Source: G963702155 sp963702155 (GTDB taxonomy: Bacteria; Pseudomonadota; Alphaproteobacteria; Micavibrionales; Micavibrionaceae). From it: a stretch of DNA of 64,000 nucleotides. A program made the position numbers and the translations under genes. The notes under the pieces were generated by a model. It ran no database searches, had not been told where the DNA came from, and saw only the letters and a list, made by a program, of their open reading frames with translations. The DNA lies in assembly GCA_963702155.1 (NCBI GenBank), contig OY969717.1, positions 2,232,001-2,296,000 on the forward strand. The letters are read 5' to 3'. Below, in pieces: positions 55,001 to 63,264 of the stretch (within the stretch, counting starts at the first letter, position 1; every line of letters begins with the position of its first letter).

Positions 55001-56171
55001 ATTGCTGCTCGCTTTGAACGACAGATATACGCCCTGTGTTTTTGGGCTGTCCTTCATCTCTCGCGTTATCTAAAATATTGCGCCGAATATTGTTAATAAC
55101 AATATCAGGGCCATACGTATCGTATCCATGGGCTTTTTTGTTATTTTCAAAAGGCGCAACATAAATGACAGGAAAATATAAATCTCTTTCATGCGCGCGA
55201 ACAAAGCTTTTAAGTTGATAACGATCTTTTATTTCAAAGTCATTAAAACCTTGTGACCGAAGATAGTTTTGGTACGCATCTCTATCTGCGCCCAAAACTT
55301 TCGGATTCCAGCTAATTGCTTGGATGCTATCATGGGTCTCCAAAAAATCACTGGTAAAATATTCAAATTCATTAAACGAAATTTCGCCCGAAGCGCTAAC
55401 AAAACGCCCCGTTGCTTTCAAAACGTTAAGATAGGTTTCTATATTTTGTTGCAACTCTAAAACTATTTCATGTACTTCAAGATCAAAGTTTTTTTGAATT
55501 TCGATGTCATTATTATTCTTTACATGCATAAAAACCGTGCATGTTAATGTCATGAAGAGCAAAATAGGGATACCAACCAAGGCTTTTCTTAGGTTGGATA
55601 TACTTTTGTTAAGAATTATAATTAAAACGGGCGCAAATAATATAACCCCGATAAGATCCCCAACCCACCAGGTAAACATACTAACGGGCAAGGCTGATAA
55701 ATCAATTAAACTTGCTAAATATAAAACGCCCGGCCCTATAAAAGAATTAATCAGACATGCACAAGCGCCACCAAAAAACAGGACAGAAAAAATATCGGCT
55801 TCTTTTTCCATACGGGTTGGCAAGATAACCAGTTTACGGATCAAAAATACACCGGCTGCACTTTGTAAAGTAGCGCCAAGGGCAATAAGACAGCTGATAG
55901 TGTAGGGGGCAACGCTCAATAATAATGATGCGCCGCCATACCATTGAAGAATAAGATTAGTGATCAACGACCCTATAAATACACCTGGTAGAATGCGGTA
56001 CCCATAAATTAAAGTGGCCGCCAGTGCAATGCCGGCCGCTGGCCATACTGGGGTGGCAAATCCGGGCGGTATGGCAAGCAGCAAGGAAAGTAAGCCCGCT
56101 AAACAGTAAGAAAGAGCAAGGGCCGGAATAAGAACTATATGCATTTTAATAGGAGGTACGGGCGTAATCAT
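52038..56171 (-). CDS. Large hybrid histidine kinase (MASE1, two CHASE-like sensors, PAS, HisKA, HATPase, REC)
   Basis: The protein has 1377 residues. The N-terminus is a MASE1 domain of about eight helices (PPGFATPVWPAAGIALAATL; FTWWVGDLIGVILFAPVLI). A periplasmic CHASE-like domain follows (FVSASGEISFNEFEYFTSDF; AISWNPKVLGADR), then a helix pair at about 515-570. A second CHASE-like domain lies at about 580-790 (LKVIEWVNADLEIERVYPFD), then a further helix, a PAS domain (about 865-985), HisKA with His1004 (FLANMSHEIRTPLNG), the ATPase (NLIGNSVKF; DTGIGIKTENL; GTGLGL) and a receiver with Asp1301 (VLMDCMMPVMDG). Two tandem CHASE units suggest that two ligands may be sensed. Confidence 0.93.
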   Translation of the reverse strand: MITPVPPIKMHIVLIPALALSYCLAGLLSLLLAIPPGFATPVWPAAGIALAATLIYGYRILPGVFIGSLITNLILQWYGGASLLLSVAPYTISCLIALGATLQSAAGVFLIRKLVILPTRMEKEADIFSVLFFGGACACLINSFIGPGVLYLASLIDLSALPVSMFTWWVGDLIGVILFAPVLIIILNKSISNLRKALVGIPILLFMTLTCTVFMHVKNNNDIEIQKNFDLEVHEIVLELQQNIETYLNVLKATGRFVSASGEISFNEFEYFTSDFLETHDSIQAISWNPKVLGADRDAYQNYLRSQGFNDFEIKDRYQLKSFVRAHERDLYFPVIYVAPFENNKKAHGYDTYGPDIVINNIRRNILDNARDEGQPKNTGRISVVQSEQQYGFIVYNPVYDPRLNKNSVSERQKHLMGYTAGVFLMPKMMAPIHKVAKSKGMSFFVEDLAQNNDQENNILLYHSDTPDHKEPADVINLENKTKSVSKINFASHTWQLTFYSDTAVIALNDWSLWYILIGGLLASSVFGAFLLIITAQNDAMHNAQLSRYSVFNTQRSKIILIPFLCSALTFALCFSVYLETDKQSKKVVMHTLHEEGLLLKQSIVDNTRFSILGLKRMAKRWEAHNKTPADLWKADAREYIKDFKALKVIEWVNADLEIERVYPFDSNKEIIGLKIDYDETRRKTLEKAKKKDTVTLTPPLDLRQGYRAVIAYIPVYFDDQFQGFMVGIFDLKAMTDQIINVNFKDLFHFTILDNGIVVYETPQKYAAKQLFIDNINADIFNRTWNISIRPTQEFLNAQNFILSPIILIGGAILSLLVGFAVFLAMVSRESSLLLMEKTYDLEHSEQQLRTSLSFQKLIQDSIPDIVFIKDKDFRIIDCNASFLELYPEEQREHIIGTTAAEEYSQEERDAFFADDRRAFEDGFLEVEETILFPDGIARTLYTKKVRFESESGEVFLLAISRDVTDQKQIQDSLKRSNHELERAKEEAILANAMKSEFLANMSHEIRTPLNGVIGAADLLRKTDIDRKQNKYLKIILGSGQTLLSLINDILDLSKIEVGELQINAEPLDLRELISDTIQPHIHKAKKNNVSVEQHFGDDVPNIILGDLVRLGQIFTNLIGNSVKFVEAGSIDIFVDVLKTAEYMTTIRFKVQDTGIGIKTENLEHIFGKFSQADASTTKKYGGTGLGLAITQRLVELMGGQIHVESVFKEGTTFWFDLDLPVLHEKIASTDKSKDNHTSEKYNKKYLGAHILLVENELVNQMVATDMLENFECTIELAENGKEAIDALKATPDAFDIVLMDCMMPVMDGFDATVAIRKMEESGDLPRQTIIAMTANAMADEKEKCIAIGMDDYLSKPVTLEILYQKIKPHIQGKRSK

Positions 56172-56474
56172 ATATTCAATCTGGATGATACATAAAAATT
56201 ATAAATAACAAATGTTATCAAAGGTTACGCGCAATAATATCAGCCTTTATTTAAAATTATATGAACATGTTCCAAAGATACGTCAGCACACTTGAAACGT
56301 ACTTTATAAAAAATATAAGATAATCATCGAAATATCCTCCAAATCTTCTAAAGCTATGTTTTATATCAACTAATTTTATGAATTCTTGTGAAAAGATGAA
56401 ATCTATTAAAAAGATGCTTGATTTTTATATTCTAATAAGATTATAAAACATTGTCTTTTTGGCATATCTCTTGC
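56172..56474. other. AT-rich intergenic region before tRNA-Glu
   Basis: These 303 bases lie between the hybrid kinase start and the tRNA. Apart from the tRNA promoter candidate I see no gene, repeat or stable RNA fold here. Confidence 0.5.
56418..56447 (+). promoter_or_regulatory. Candidate tRNA-Glu promoter
   Basis: TTGATT (56418-56423) and TATAAA (56442-56447) are separated by 18 bases, about 27 bases before the mature tRNA. Confidence 0.45.
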
Positions 56475-56550
56475 GTCCCGTTCGTCTAGAGGCCTAGGAC
56501 ACCGCCCTTTCACGGCGGCAACACGGGTTCGAATCCCGTACGGGACGCCA
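56475..56550 (+). tRNA. tRNA-Glu (anticodon TTC)
   Basis: The acceptor stem GTCCCGT (56475-56481) pairs with ACGGGAC (56540-56546); the discriminator is G and CCA is encoded. The anticodon stem CCGCC/GGCGG encloses the loop CTTTCAC with TTC at 56509-56511. The T-loop is GGTTCGAATC. Its 3' end is a usual target of P4-type integrases, and such an integrase gene follows directly. Confidence 0.97.
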
Positions 56551-56673
56551 TTTACATATTTTTTACCATCCAATACAATCCAAAATAACTAGACAAACCA
56601 AGGGTTTTGAGCCATAATTCGCACAAAGCTGTCCGATATTGTCCAGCCAAGTCACACAAAAGTGGTGGCTTTA

Positions 56674-56713
56674 TTGGTGGCCTTTCAAAAACGCAAAATC
56701 AAAAGGCCACCAA
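56674..56713 (+). promoter_or_regulatory. Hairpin that buries the integrase ribosome-binding site
   Basis: TTGGTGGCCTTT (56674-56685) is a perfect inverted repeat of AAAGGCCACCAA (56702-56713) with a 16-base loop. The right arm holds the AAAGG ribosome site and ends at the base before ATG 56714. In the mRNA the 12-pair stem would block translation. As DNA it could also be an operator for autoregulation. Confidence 0.7.
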
Positions 56714-57934
56714 ATGAAGCTGAATGATCAAATTTGTAAAAAGGCTAAACCCAAAGAAAAAACCTATAAACTATCCGATGGTGGTGGCCTTTATTTGGAA
56801 GTAACGCCAAAGGGTAGCAAGTTATGGCGTTTGAAATATCGGTTTTTAAAGAAGCAAAAGAAGCTTTCCATTGGCGCTTACCCCATAATCACGCTTGCCG
56901 AGGCACGTAATCACCGTGAAGAAGCTAAAAAATTACTCACAAACAACCTTGATCCTGCCGCCGTTAAACAAGATATGAAACAGGAGCGCGAACAAGAGGC
57001 CGCCAATACGTTTGAGGTGATTGCCCGTGAATGGTATGCACAAAAAGTGCCTGAATGGTCAAAAACCAATGCTGATACAGTGTTGAAGCGTTTGGAAAAA
57101 GACGTATTTCCCGTGATAGGAAAATACCCGATTAAAATTCTTACGCATAAAACGTTACTTGATTTGGCCAATGCCGTAAAAGAGCGTGGCGCGAATGAAT
57201 TGGCAAAGCGGATAATCCAAATGTGCCGCCATATATATCAATATGCGATTATTACAGGACGCGCCGATAAAAACATAGCCGAAGATTTGCGAGGATTGGT
57301 CAAGTCAGAGCCTAAAACCCATTATGCCGCGATTGATTCCAAAGATTTACCAAAATTCATTGCCGATTTGCGCGGCCATAAAGCACGCCTGAACAGCCAG
57401 ACATATTTAGCGGTTAACTTTATAATGCTGACATTTGTGCGAACAGGCGAGATGATACGGGCGGAATGGGATGAATTTGATTTTGACGAAAAGATTTGGA
57501 TTGTGCCTGCCGCACGCATGAAAATGAAAAAAGAACATATTGTGCCGTTATCAGATCAAGCGATTGAGATATTGCAAGAATTACGAGAATTACACAATCA
57601 CCCTACATACGTATTTCCAAGCCGCGTAAGTCGCAATAATTGCATGAGCAATAACACAATCTTGATGGCATTAGAGCGCATGGGCTATCGCGGCATAATG
57701 ACGGGACATGGTTTTCGCGCATTAGCCATGAGTACCATCATGGAAAAACTTAGATATCGCCACGAAATACCCGATGCGCAATTAGCGCACGCAAAACGTG
57801 GAGATGTAGCAAGGGCATATGATCGCGCTAAATTCTTGCCCGAACGCATTAAGATGATGCAAGAATGGGCGGATTATTTGGATGACATTGCACGGTGTGG
57901 AACAGTAATAGTTAGAAAATTTGGAAAAGCCTAA
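56714..57934 (+). CDS. P4-type tyrosine integrase
   Basis: I start at ATG 56714 (MKLNDQICKK), giving 406 residues; an in-frame TTG at 56639 would add 25 residues unlike the family. The arm-binding DUF4102 domain has YKLSDGGGLYLEVTPKGSK. The core-binding domain follows, then the catalytic domain with Arg in FVRTGEMIRAEW, the HxxR-type HGFRALAM and the Tyr nucleophile in ARAYDRAKFLPER. It looks complete. It integrates the element into the tRNA-Glu gene just upstream. Confidence 0.93.
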   Translation: MKLNDQICKKAKPKEKTYKLSDGGGLYLEVTPKGSKLWRLKYRFLKKQKKLSIGAYPIITLAEARNHREEAKKLLTNNLDPAAVKQDMKQEREQEAANTFEVIAREWYAQKVPEWSKTNADTVLKRLEKDVFPVIGKYPIKILTHKTLLDLANAVKERGANELAKRIIQMCRHIYQYAIITGRADKNIAEDLRGLVKSEPKTHYAAIDSKDLPKFIADLRGHKARLNSQTYLAVNFIMLTFVRTGEMIRAEWDEFDFDEKIWIVPAARMKMKKEHIVPLSDQAIEILQELRELHNHPTYVFPSRVSRNNCMSNNTILMALERMGYRGIMTGHGFRALAMSTIMEKLRYRHEIPDAQLAHAKRGDVARAYDRAKFLPERIKMMQEWADYLDDIARCGTVIVRKFGKA

Positions 57935-57977
57935 AGCGACATGAAAAAAATATATAAATTAAAAAGAGTGGTATTCT

Positions 57978-58754
57978 TTGGAAGACGCTGCAAAACGTTT
58001 AACACTTACTCTTTCCGAGGATGTAAATGTCTATGATGTTTTGCAATTAGCGATTGAAGGCCATCTTAAGCTCTCTTGGAATATGAGGCACGTGGCTGCA
58101 ATACAGGTGAAATATACAAAAAAAATTATTCCGGTTATGCTCGAATTATTTCCTGAACAGAAAGAACCATTTGTATCAATAGGCTTTCATGCAGTTGAAG
58201 GGCAAGATTCAGTGGTTATGTTGAGCGGTGCTCATAACGTATTGCTAGAGCATTGTGGCGCCTTATCTGATTATTTATTGGCGCAGATCACCAATACAGG
58301 CGGTGAACTTATATCACTTGATGGTTATTATGTACAGGATAGCGAAGGTGTTAAATGGAAGATAATGGAGCGTTTTGAAAATTCTTTGCTGAAAGAGCTT
58401 GATTCAGAGAATAAACGTAAACTCTATGATACTGCTAATTACGTTTCGTCAGGAGTATGGCCAGAAATTTCGGAATTAGGTTTTATAAAAAATGATCTTG
58501 AAATGCTTGAAAATTCCTTGCTTTCAAAAGAGAGTGAAAAACCTGTGTTGGTCAGAGAACGGACAGGCTATTTAAATATTATAGGCGCACTACTCGGTGT
58601 ATTGCTTGGAAAATCATCTAGCGGAATAGCATATTCACAATTTGAATCACAGCAAGCTGTCATTGATTGCATCCACGCAACATACGGAGATAGATCAGGG
58701 CTTTCCAAGCGAAATTTAGAAGATAAATTCGCCAAAGCGAAAGAAAAATTGTAA
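57978..58754 (+). CDS. Hypothetical protein of the element
   Basis: The protein has 258 residues from TTG 57978, nine bases after AAGAG; no ATG fits better. The N-terminal 130 residues are mixed alpha/beta with no motif I know. The C-terminal 60 residues (TGYLNIIGALLGVLL to LSKRNLEDKFAKAKEKL) resemble the tail domain found in several integrase-linked proteins, with an ERTGYLNII / GDRSGLSKRNLEDKF pattern that may bind DNA. The function is unknown. It follows the integrase by 43 bases. Confidence 0.6.
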   Translation: MEDAAKRLTLTLSEDVNVYDVLQLAIEGHLKLSWNMRHVAAIQVKYTKKIIPVMLELFPEQKEPFVSIGFHAVEGQDSVVMLSGAHNVLLEHCGALSDYLLAQITNTGGELISLDGYYVQDSEGVKWKIMERFENSLLKELDSENKRKLYDTANYVSSGVWPEISELGFIKNDLEMLENSLLSKESEKPVLVRERTGYLNIIGALLGVLLGKSSSGIAYSQFESQQAVIDCIHATYGDRSGLSKRNLEDKFAKAKEKL

Positions 58755-58882
58755 TAACTTAGATTTTGTATCTAACCGCAAATGCGGTAATGAACGCCGT
58801 ATTTGCGGCCTAAATTGCTTAACAAATTCAAAATAAACGTCGTAGGCTTTTCTTGGTTCACATCAAACGAAAGGAAACCGTA

Positions 58883-59080
58883 ATGTACGATCAAACAACT
58901 TTGCCCGAAACGGGTTTTGTCCGCTTACCACAAATCTTAAAAATCTTTCCCGTATCAAAATCCACTTGGTGGGCAGGGGTTAAAGATGGTAAATATCCAC
59001 AACCAGTTAAACTGGGGCAAAAAATGACCGCATGGCGCGTTGAGGATATTCGCGCCCTTATTGACTCATTTGACAATTAA
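58883..59080 (+). CDS. AlpA-like excisionase/regulator
   Basis: The protein has 65 residues from ATG 58883, which follows AAAGGAAA. It is a MerR-like winged helix: GFVRLPQILKIFPVSKSTWW, then VKDGKYPQPVKLGQK and AWRVEDIRALI. AlpA-type proteins turn on excision of P4-like elements. Its position after a P4-type integrase fits that role. It is one of the few intact genes in this element. Confidence 0.88.
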   Translation: MYDQTTLPETGFVRLPQILKIFPVSKSTWWAGVKDGKYPQPVKLGQKMTAWRVEDIRALIDSFDN

Positions 59081-59085
59081 ATCCA

Positions 59086-59601
59086 ATGTCACGGCGTTTG
59101 TATCCCCACAATCGCGTACGATATTGGTATGCCTATGACATAGACGATATTTGCGCATTATTCAAAGATTTGGGATCACATCCCCAAACTGTCCGCGCAT
59201 GGATAAAGCGCGGCTTGAAAACAATTGATAATGGAAAGCCAGCGTTAGTCTATGGCAATGATTTAATTGTATTTTTGAAAAAACAAAATGCCAGCGGCAA
59301 ATGTAAAACAGAATTTAATCAAATGTTTTGCATGAAATGTAAAGATGCCCGTCCAATCTATCAAAACAAGGTTGCCATAACCGCAAAAGATAGATTGCTA
59401 AAAGTCCAAGGCAAATGTCGTAACTGTAAAACCATGATGTTTAAATCTTACAAATTGAGCGATATTCCAAACATTCGCAAAATATTCAAGGTGGTTGATG
59501 TTTTGGAATTAGATGATTGTTTAAATTCCCCCTCTATGACTCACTTAGACGCACATAATAAAATGCCCCCAAATGAGTCATGCCAAGGGGTTTTATTATG
59601 A
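59086..59601 (+). CDS. Hypothetical DNA-binding-like protein with zinc ribbon
   Basis: The protein has 171 residues. An N-terminal helix-turn-helix-like part (DIDDICALFKDLGSHPQTVR, then AWIKRGLKTI) is followed by a four-Cys zinc ribbon (MFCMKCKDARP; GKCRNCKTM). The tail is encoded by an inverted repeat that serves the next gene. It starts six bases after the AlpA-like gene and overlaps the next start by four bases, so the three are coupled. Such proteins accompany tyrosine recombinases in mobile elements. The function is not known. Confidence 0.7.
   Translation: MSRRLYPHNRVRYWYAYDIDDICALFKDLGSHPQTVRAWIKRGLKTIDNGKPALVYGNDLIVFLKKQNASGKCKTEFNQMFCMKCKDARPIYQNKVAITAKDRLLKVQGKCRNCKTMMFKSYKLSDIPNIRKIFKVVDVLELDDCLNSPSMTHLDAHNKMPPNESCQGVLL
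59528..59590 (+). promoter_or_regulatory. Stem-loop burying the ribosome-binding site of the recombinase relic
   Basis: CCCCT...ATGACTCA (59529-59543) pairs with TGAGTCAT...AGGGG (59574-59590) around a 30-base loop, with an internal loop in the stem. The AAGGGG at its 3' end is the ribosome site for ATG 59598. Ribosomes finishing the upstream gene would open the stem, giving translational coupling. Confidence 0.5.
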
Positions 59602-60236
59602 GCATGAACGCACAATATAATGCCGTAAATGAACGCGCAAAATACAAATATCGTTTGCATGTAAGGCGTGCGCTTAAAAAAGATGAAAAGACAATTATCG
59701 CAACACTCAAACACATTCGCGATTTTGAAAAATTTATAAAATTCGCTGGATTTGAAATGTTTAATGAGCATATGGCGGATAAATACATTCAAAGCCTATT
59801 GAATGAAAATAAATCATTATCTTACATCACGGACAATATCCGTAATTTGAAAGAATTTTTGAAGTGGCTGGAACGCCAACGCGGGTATCGCAGTAAAATT
59901 AATTACAATCACATTGATTACTTGAATGTATCCAATAACCAGCGTAAAACCGCCAAAGCCGTTGAATACAAAAAATCGTATACGTTTGAGCAGATTATTC
60001 AAACCATCCGCGACATGCCCGATCAAACCAATATATATAAGCGTGATAAAGCCATTTTATCACTACAAGCCCTTTGCACGTTGCGTGTGTCTGAATTACG
60101 CACGATTAAAATGAAAAGCCTGATTGATGAAAACGGCTCATATTTTATCTATGTTTGCCCAAAGCATATGAGCGTTAAGTATGCCAAAACTCGCCATGCC
60201 CACATTATTCCCTTAGAGGCCTATATCTGCCAATAA
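59598..60236 (+). pseudogene. Tyrosine recombinase, truncated
   Basis: The start is ATG 59598 (MSMNAQYNAV), overlapping the previous stop as ATGA. It has 212 residues with an N-terminal SAM-like core-binding domain (FIKFAGFEMFNEHMADKYIQ) and the first part of the catalytic domain with the Arg I motif (ALCTLRVSELRTIK). It ends at TRHAHIIPLEAYICQ, before the HxxR box and the nucleophile Tyr, so it cannot be active. The sequence then runs directly into an hsdS fragment: the junction is near 60217-60236. Confidence 0.85.
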
Positions 60237-61074
60237 AGAAAAGCTTATTTCTGTGAGCCAAGGCACGTCAATTAAAGGTTTTACCAATAATGATTTAAAA
60301 ATATTAAAAATAAAAATGCCTCTTAAAAAACAACAATAAAAAATTGCCGCATTTTTGGGGGTGGTGGATGAGCGGATTGGGCAGATTCAACAAAAGAAAG
60401 ATTTATTGGAGCAGTATAAAAAAGGCATGATGCAACGCCTGTTTTCCCAAACCCTCCGCTTCACCGACACAGGCGGCACCCCCTTCCCCGATTGGGAAGA
60501 GAAAAGAATTGATGAAATTGGAAAAACTTATAACGGTTTAACAGGGAAATCAGCGAATGACTTTGGCATGGGTGAGCCTTTCATCACATACAAACAAGTT
60601 TTTGATTCTTCATTTATTAAAAAATCTAATTATGGTTTTGTACAAATCACCAGCGCAGATAATCAAAATAAAGTCTCTCATGGCGATATATTATTCACAA
60701 CATCCAGCGAAACAACGCATGAGGTTGGCTTTGCATCTGTCTTTTTAGGGCAAAATGAAAATGTATATTTAAATAGTTTTTGCTTCGGTCTACGTCCTCA
60801 CAATATAGATAATTTAAACCCTAATTTTTCTAGGTATTTGTTTAGAAGTGCCGAATACCGAGCAAAGGTTTTGCCTTTGGCACAAGGAAGCACACGCTAT
60901 AACATATCAAAGACCAGCTTTATAAAAATTAAGCTACAAATCCCCCACCCAGACGAACAAAAAAAGATTGCCGATTTCCTGTCTGCCATTGATGATAAAA
61001 TCGTGCTGGTATCCGATGAACTCACCCACGCCAAAACCTTTAAAAAAGGGCTATTGCAACAGATGTTTGTTTAA
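60217..61074 (+). pseudogene. hsdS: Type I restriction specificity subunit HsdS, 5' half lost
   Basis: The frame begins in mid-gene after the recombinase relic, with LISVSQGTSIKGFTNNDLKI, then an in-frame TAA (60337-60339) in the place of an EQQKIA-type sequence. The second half is intact: the conserved linker AAFLGVVDERIGQIQQKK, one target-recognition domain (DWEEKRIDEIGKTYNGLTG onward) and the closing PDEQKKIADFLSAIDDKI with KGLLQQMFV. The first target-recognition domain and HsdM are absent. It can no longer form a normal methylase or restriction complex. Confidence 0.88.
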
Positions 61075-61206
61075 AGCTGTTATTCCAAGTAAGGTTTAAT
61101 CGTTTTACAAGTAAGCTCTTTTTCTAAAAAATTGAATGCGTTGTATTTCAAAGGTTTTTGGACTATATTTTCAAAGTAAGATAAACTCAGTTTTAGGGTA
61201 ATCCCC

Positions 61207-62364
61207 ATGTTTATACGTATACCAGAACCAACTTGGAACAGTCCCTTAGCAGGGGCAATTCTAGAATTGGAAAAATTAAGGACACAACACCTTTATTCCG
61301 AAGTGCCGCCTTATATATTTTTTCAGCTAAAAGATATTTTTCAAATATTGGAAACTCTAGGCTCTGCAAGGATTGAAGGAAATAACACCACTTTATCCGA
61401 ATACGTTGAAAAAATTATTGAGCGCAATAGTGTTGTCGATGAAAAACGACAAGAGCTTGAAAATATTGAAGCGGCCATTGATTTTATCGAGGCCAATACG
61501 GATGAAACAACAAAGATTGACCGTGCCTATATTTCACATCTTCATACACTTGTTGTGCAAAACCTTACATCTCCACCAGATGGTGAAGGATCAAGATATG
61601 CAGGGGAATTAAGAAGAGGCAACGTTGAGATTCAAAAATCAAATCATACGCCGCCCTCTGTAGAAGTATTAAAAGATAGATTTGATCAATTCGTGACGTT
61701 TGTAGCAAGTCCTGTGCAAGAGCAAAATCAACTTTTAATGGTGGCAATCGCGCATCATCGATTTATGCATATTCACCCTTTTGATAATGGCAATGGCCGC
61801 ATGGGGCGGCTTTTAAATTATGCATTTCTAATTCAATTAGGATTTAATGTTAAAGCGGGACGAATTATTAATCCATCGTCTGTATTTTATACTGATAGGG
61901 ATAAATATTATGAAATGCTTGGGACGGCTGATTCATTAGAAAATAAAGACTTATTGACATGGTCTGAATATTTTTTAAATGGGCTTAAAAATCAAATCCA
62001 GAAAGTTGATAGTTTAATGCAACTGGAATTTACGCGTGACAAAATATTGTTACCAACCTTAAAAATTGCACTGGATCGAGAGCATATCACAAAACAAGAA
62101 TTTGAAATATTATCATACCTTGTAAAGACCAAAAAAATGACCATCAAGGCCAGTGAGTTAGATAAATTTGGCATAACAGATTCGCAACAAAAATCTTATG
62201 TGATGGCTAAATTAAGAGACAATAAAATGGTTCGACCTATTACAGAAGGTGGACGTATTTACACCATTAGATTTGATAATAACTACTTATTGCGGGGCGT
62301 TGTAAGTACACTGAAGGATAATGGCTTTATTGCAGATTTTTTGAATGATAACGCTTTAAAATAA
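61207..62364 (+). CDS. Fic family protein (AMPylase-type), class II inhibitory motif
   Basis: The protein has 385 residues. The Fic active-site motif is HPFDNGNGRMGR, with His190, all residues present. An N-terminal inhibitory helix has GSARIEGNNT, fitting the S/T-xxx-E-G/N class II motif that blocks ATP. The C-terminal part (ITKQEFEILSYLVKTKKMTI; KASELDKFGITDSQQ) is a winged-helix domain. It probably transfers AMP to a Ser/Thr/Tyr of an unknown target. It is intact, though the restriction genes around it are broken. Confidence 0.92.
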   Translation: MFIRIPEPTWNSPLAGAILELEKLRTQHLYSEVPPYIFFQLKDIFQILETLGSARIEGNNTTLSEYVEKIIERNSVVDEKRQELENIEAAIDFIEANTDETTKIDRAYISHLHTLVVQNLTSPPDGEGSRYAGELRRGNVEIQKSNHTPPSVEVLKDRFDQFVTFVASPVQEQNQLLMVAIAHHRFMHIHPFDNGNGRMGRLLNYAFLIQLGFNVKAGRIINPSSVFYTDRDKYYEMLGTADSLENKDLLTWSEYFLNGLKNQIQKVDSLMQLEFTRDKILLPTLKIALDREHITKQEFEILSYLVKTKKMTIKASELDKFGITDSQQKSYVMAKLRDNKMVRPITEGGRIYTIRFDNNYLLRGVVSTLKDNGFIADFLNDNALK

Positions 62365-62367
62365 AAT

Positions 62368-63264
62368 ATGAATACACAAACAGAACAACAGCTTGAATAT
62401 GCCTTAATTGACCAATTGCAAACGCTGGGGTGGGATCGTGTGTCTATTCCCGATGAAGATGCGTTGATTGCCAATCTGAAAACACAGCTGGAAATTCACA
62501 ATAAAACCACACTTTCGGATTATGAATTCAAACAAATTTTGAATAAAATTTCACGCGGCAATATATTTGAAAAAGCCAAAATCTTACGCCATAAAGTAGA
62601 TTTCACCCGCGATGACGGCAAAACGGGCTATATTGAGCTGATTAATCAAATCCATTGGTGCAAAAATCAATATCAGGTCACGCATCAAATTTCGATGCAG
62701 GGCACATATAAAAACCGCTATGACGTGACATTGCTGGTGAATGGCTTGCCGCTTGTTCAAATTGAACTTAAGCGGCGTGGTTTGGAGATGAAGGAGGGGT
62801 TTACCCTACCTCGCTTTATGTGGTGATTCCTGAAAGCCTGTTACATGCACAATCTCGGTTTCTACGCCTTATTGTCAACACCATTTTAAACCAAGTAACC
62901 GCCGAACAAAAGAAATCACGACAACCGATCTTGCTTATCATGGATGAGTTTTTAGCACTGGGCTAATCAATTCGGGCGGTATGACAAACATTCCTTTGGC
63001 GCAAGTTACGGTTTGTTTAATTTCTTACAAATTTGCATTATTTCAAACGGCGTAAATACGAAATACTTTGCCAATACGCCATCGGGCAAACGAGACTTTA
63101 AACAAACATTCTATTGGACGGATCGCGACAATAACCGCATTTCACAGTTAAGTGAATTTGCCGAAATCTTTTTAGAGAAATGCCAGCTTTCTAAAATGAT
63201 AACTAAATACATAGTTTTGAATGAAGGCAATCAGGCGTTAATGGCGTTGCGCCCCTATGGGTAA
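62368..63264 (+). pseudogene. hsdR: Type I restriction subunit HsdR, 5' part, interrupted and truncated
   Basis: The N-terminal nuclease region is readable from 62368 (TEQQLEYALIDQLQTLGWDR; HKVDFTRDDGKTGYIELINQ; YDVTLLVNGLPLVQIELKRR). After GLEMKE (62796) the frame is replaced by about 168 bases of foreign sequence. HsdR resumes at 62965 with NQFGRYDKHSFGASYGLFNF, then FLQICIISNGVNTKYFANT, TFYWTDRDNNRISQLSEF and MITKYIVLNEG. It stops at LRPYG (63264), before the helicase motor. The intact gene would be about 1,000 residues. Confidence 0.88.
62797..62966 (+). pseudogene. Fragment of a VirD4/TraG-type conjugative coupling protein
   Basis: In the frame from 62799 the sequence reads PTSLYVVIPESLLHAQSRFL, then VNTILNQVTAEQKKSRQ and the Walker B-like PILLIMDEFLALG, followed by TAA. 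This matches the region around Walker B of T4SS coupling ATPases. It is cut on both sides and lies inside hsdR. The rest of the coupling gene is not in the window. Confidence 0.75.
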
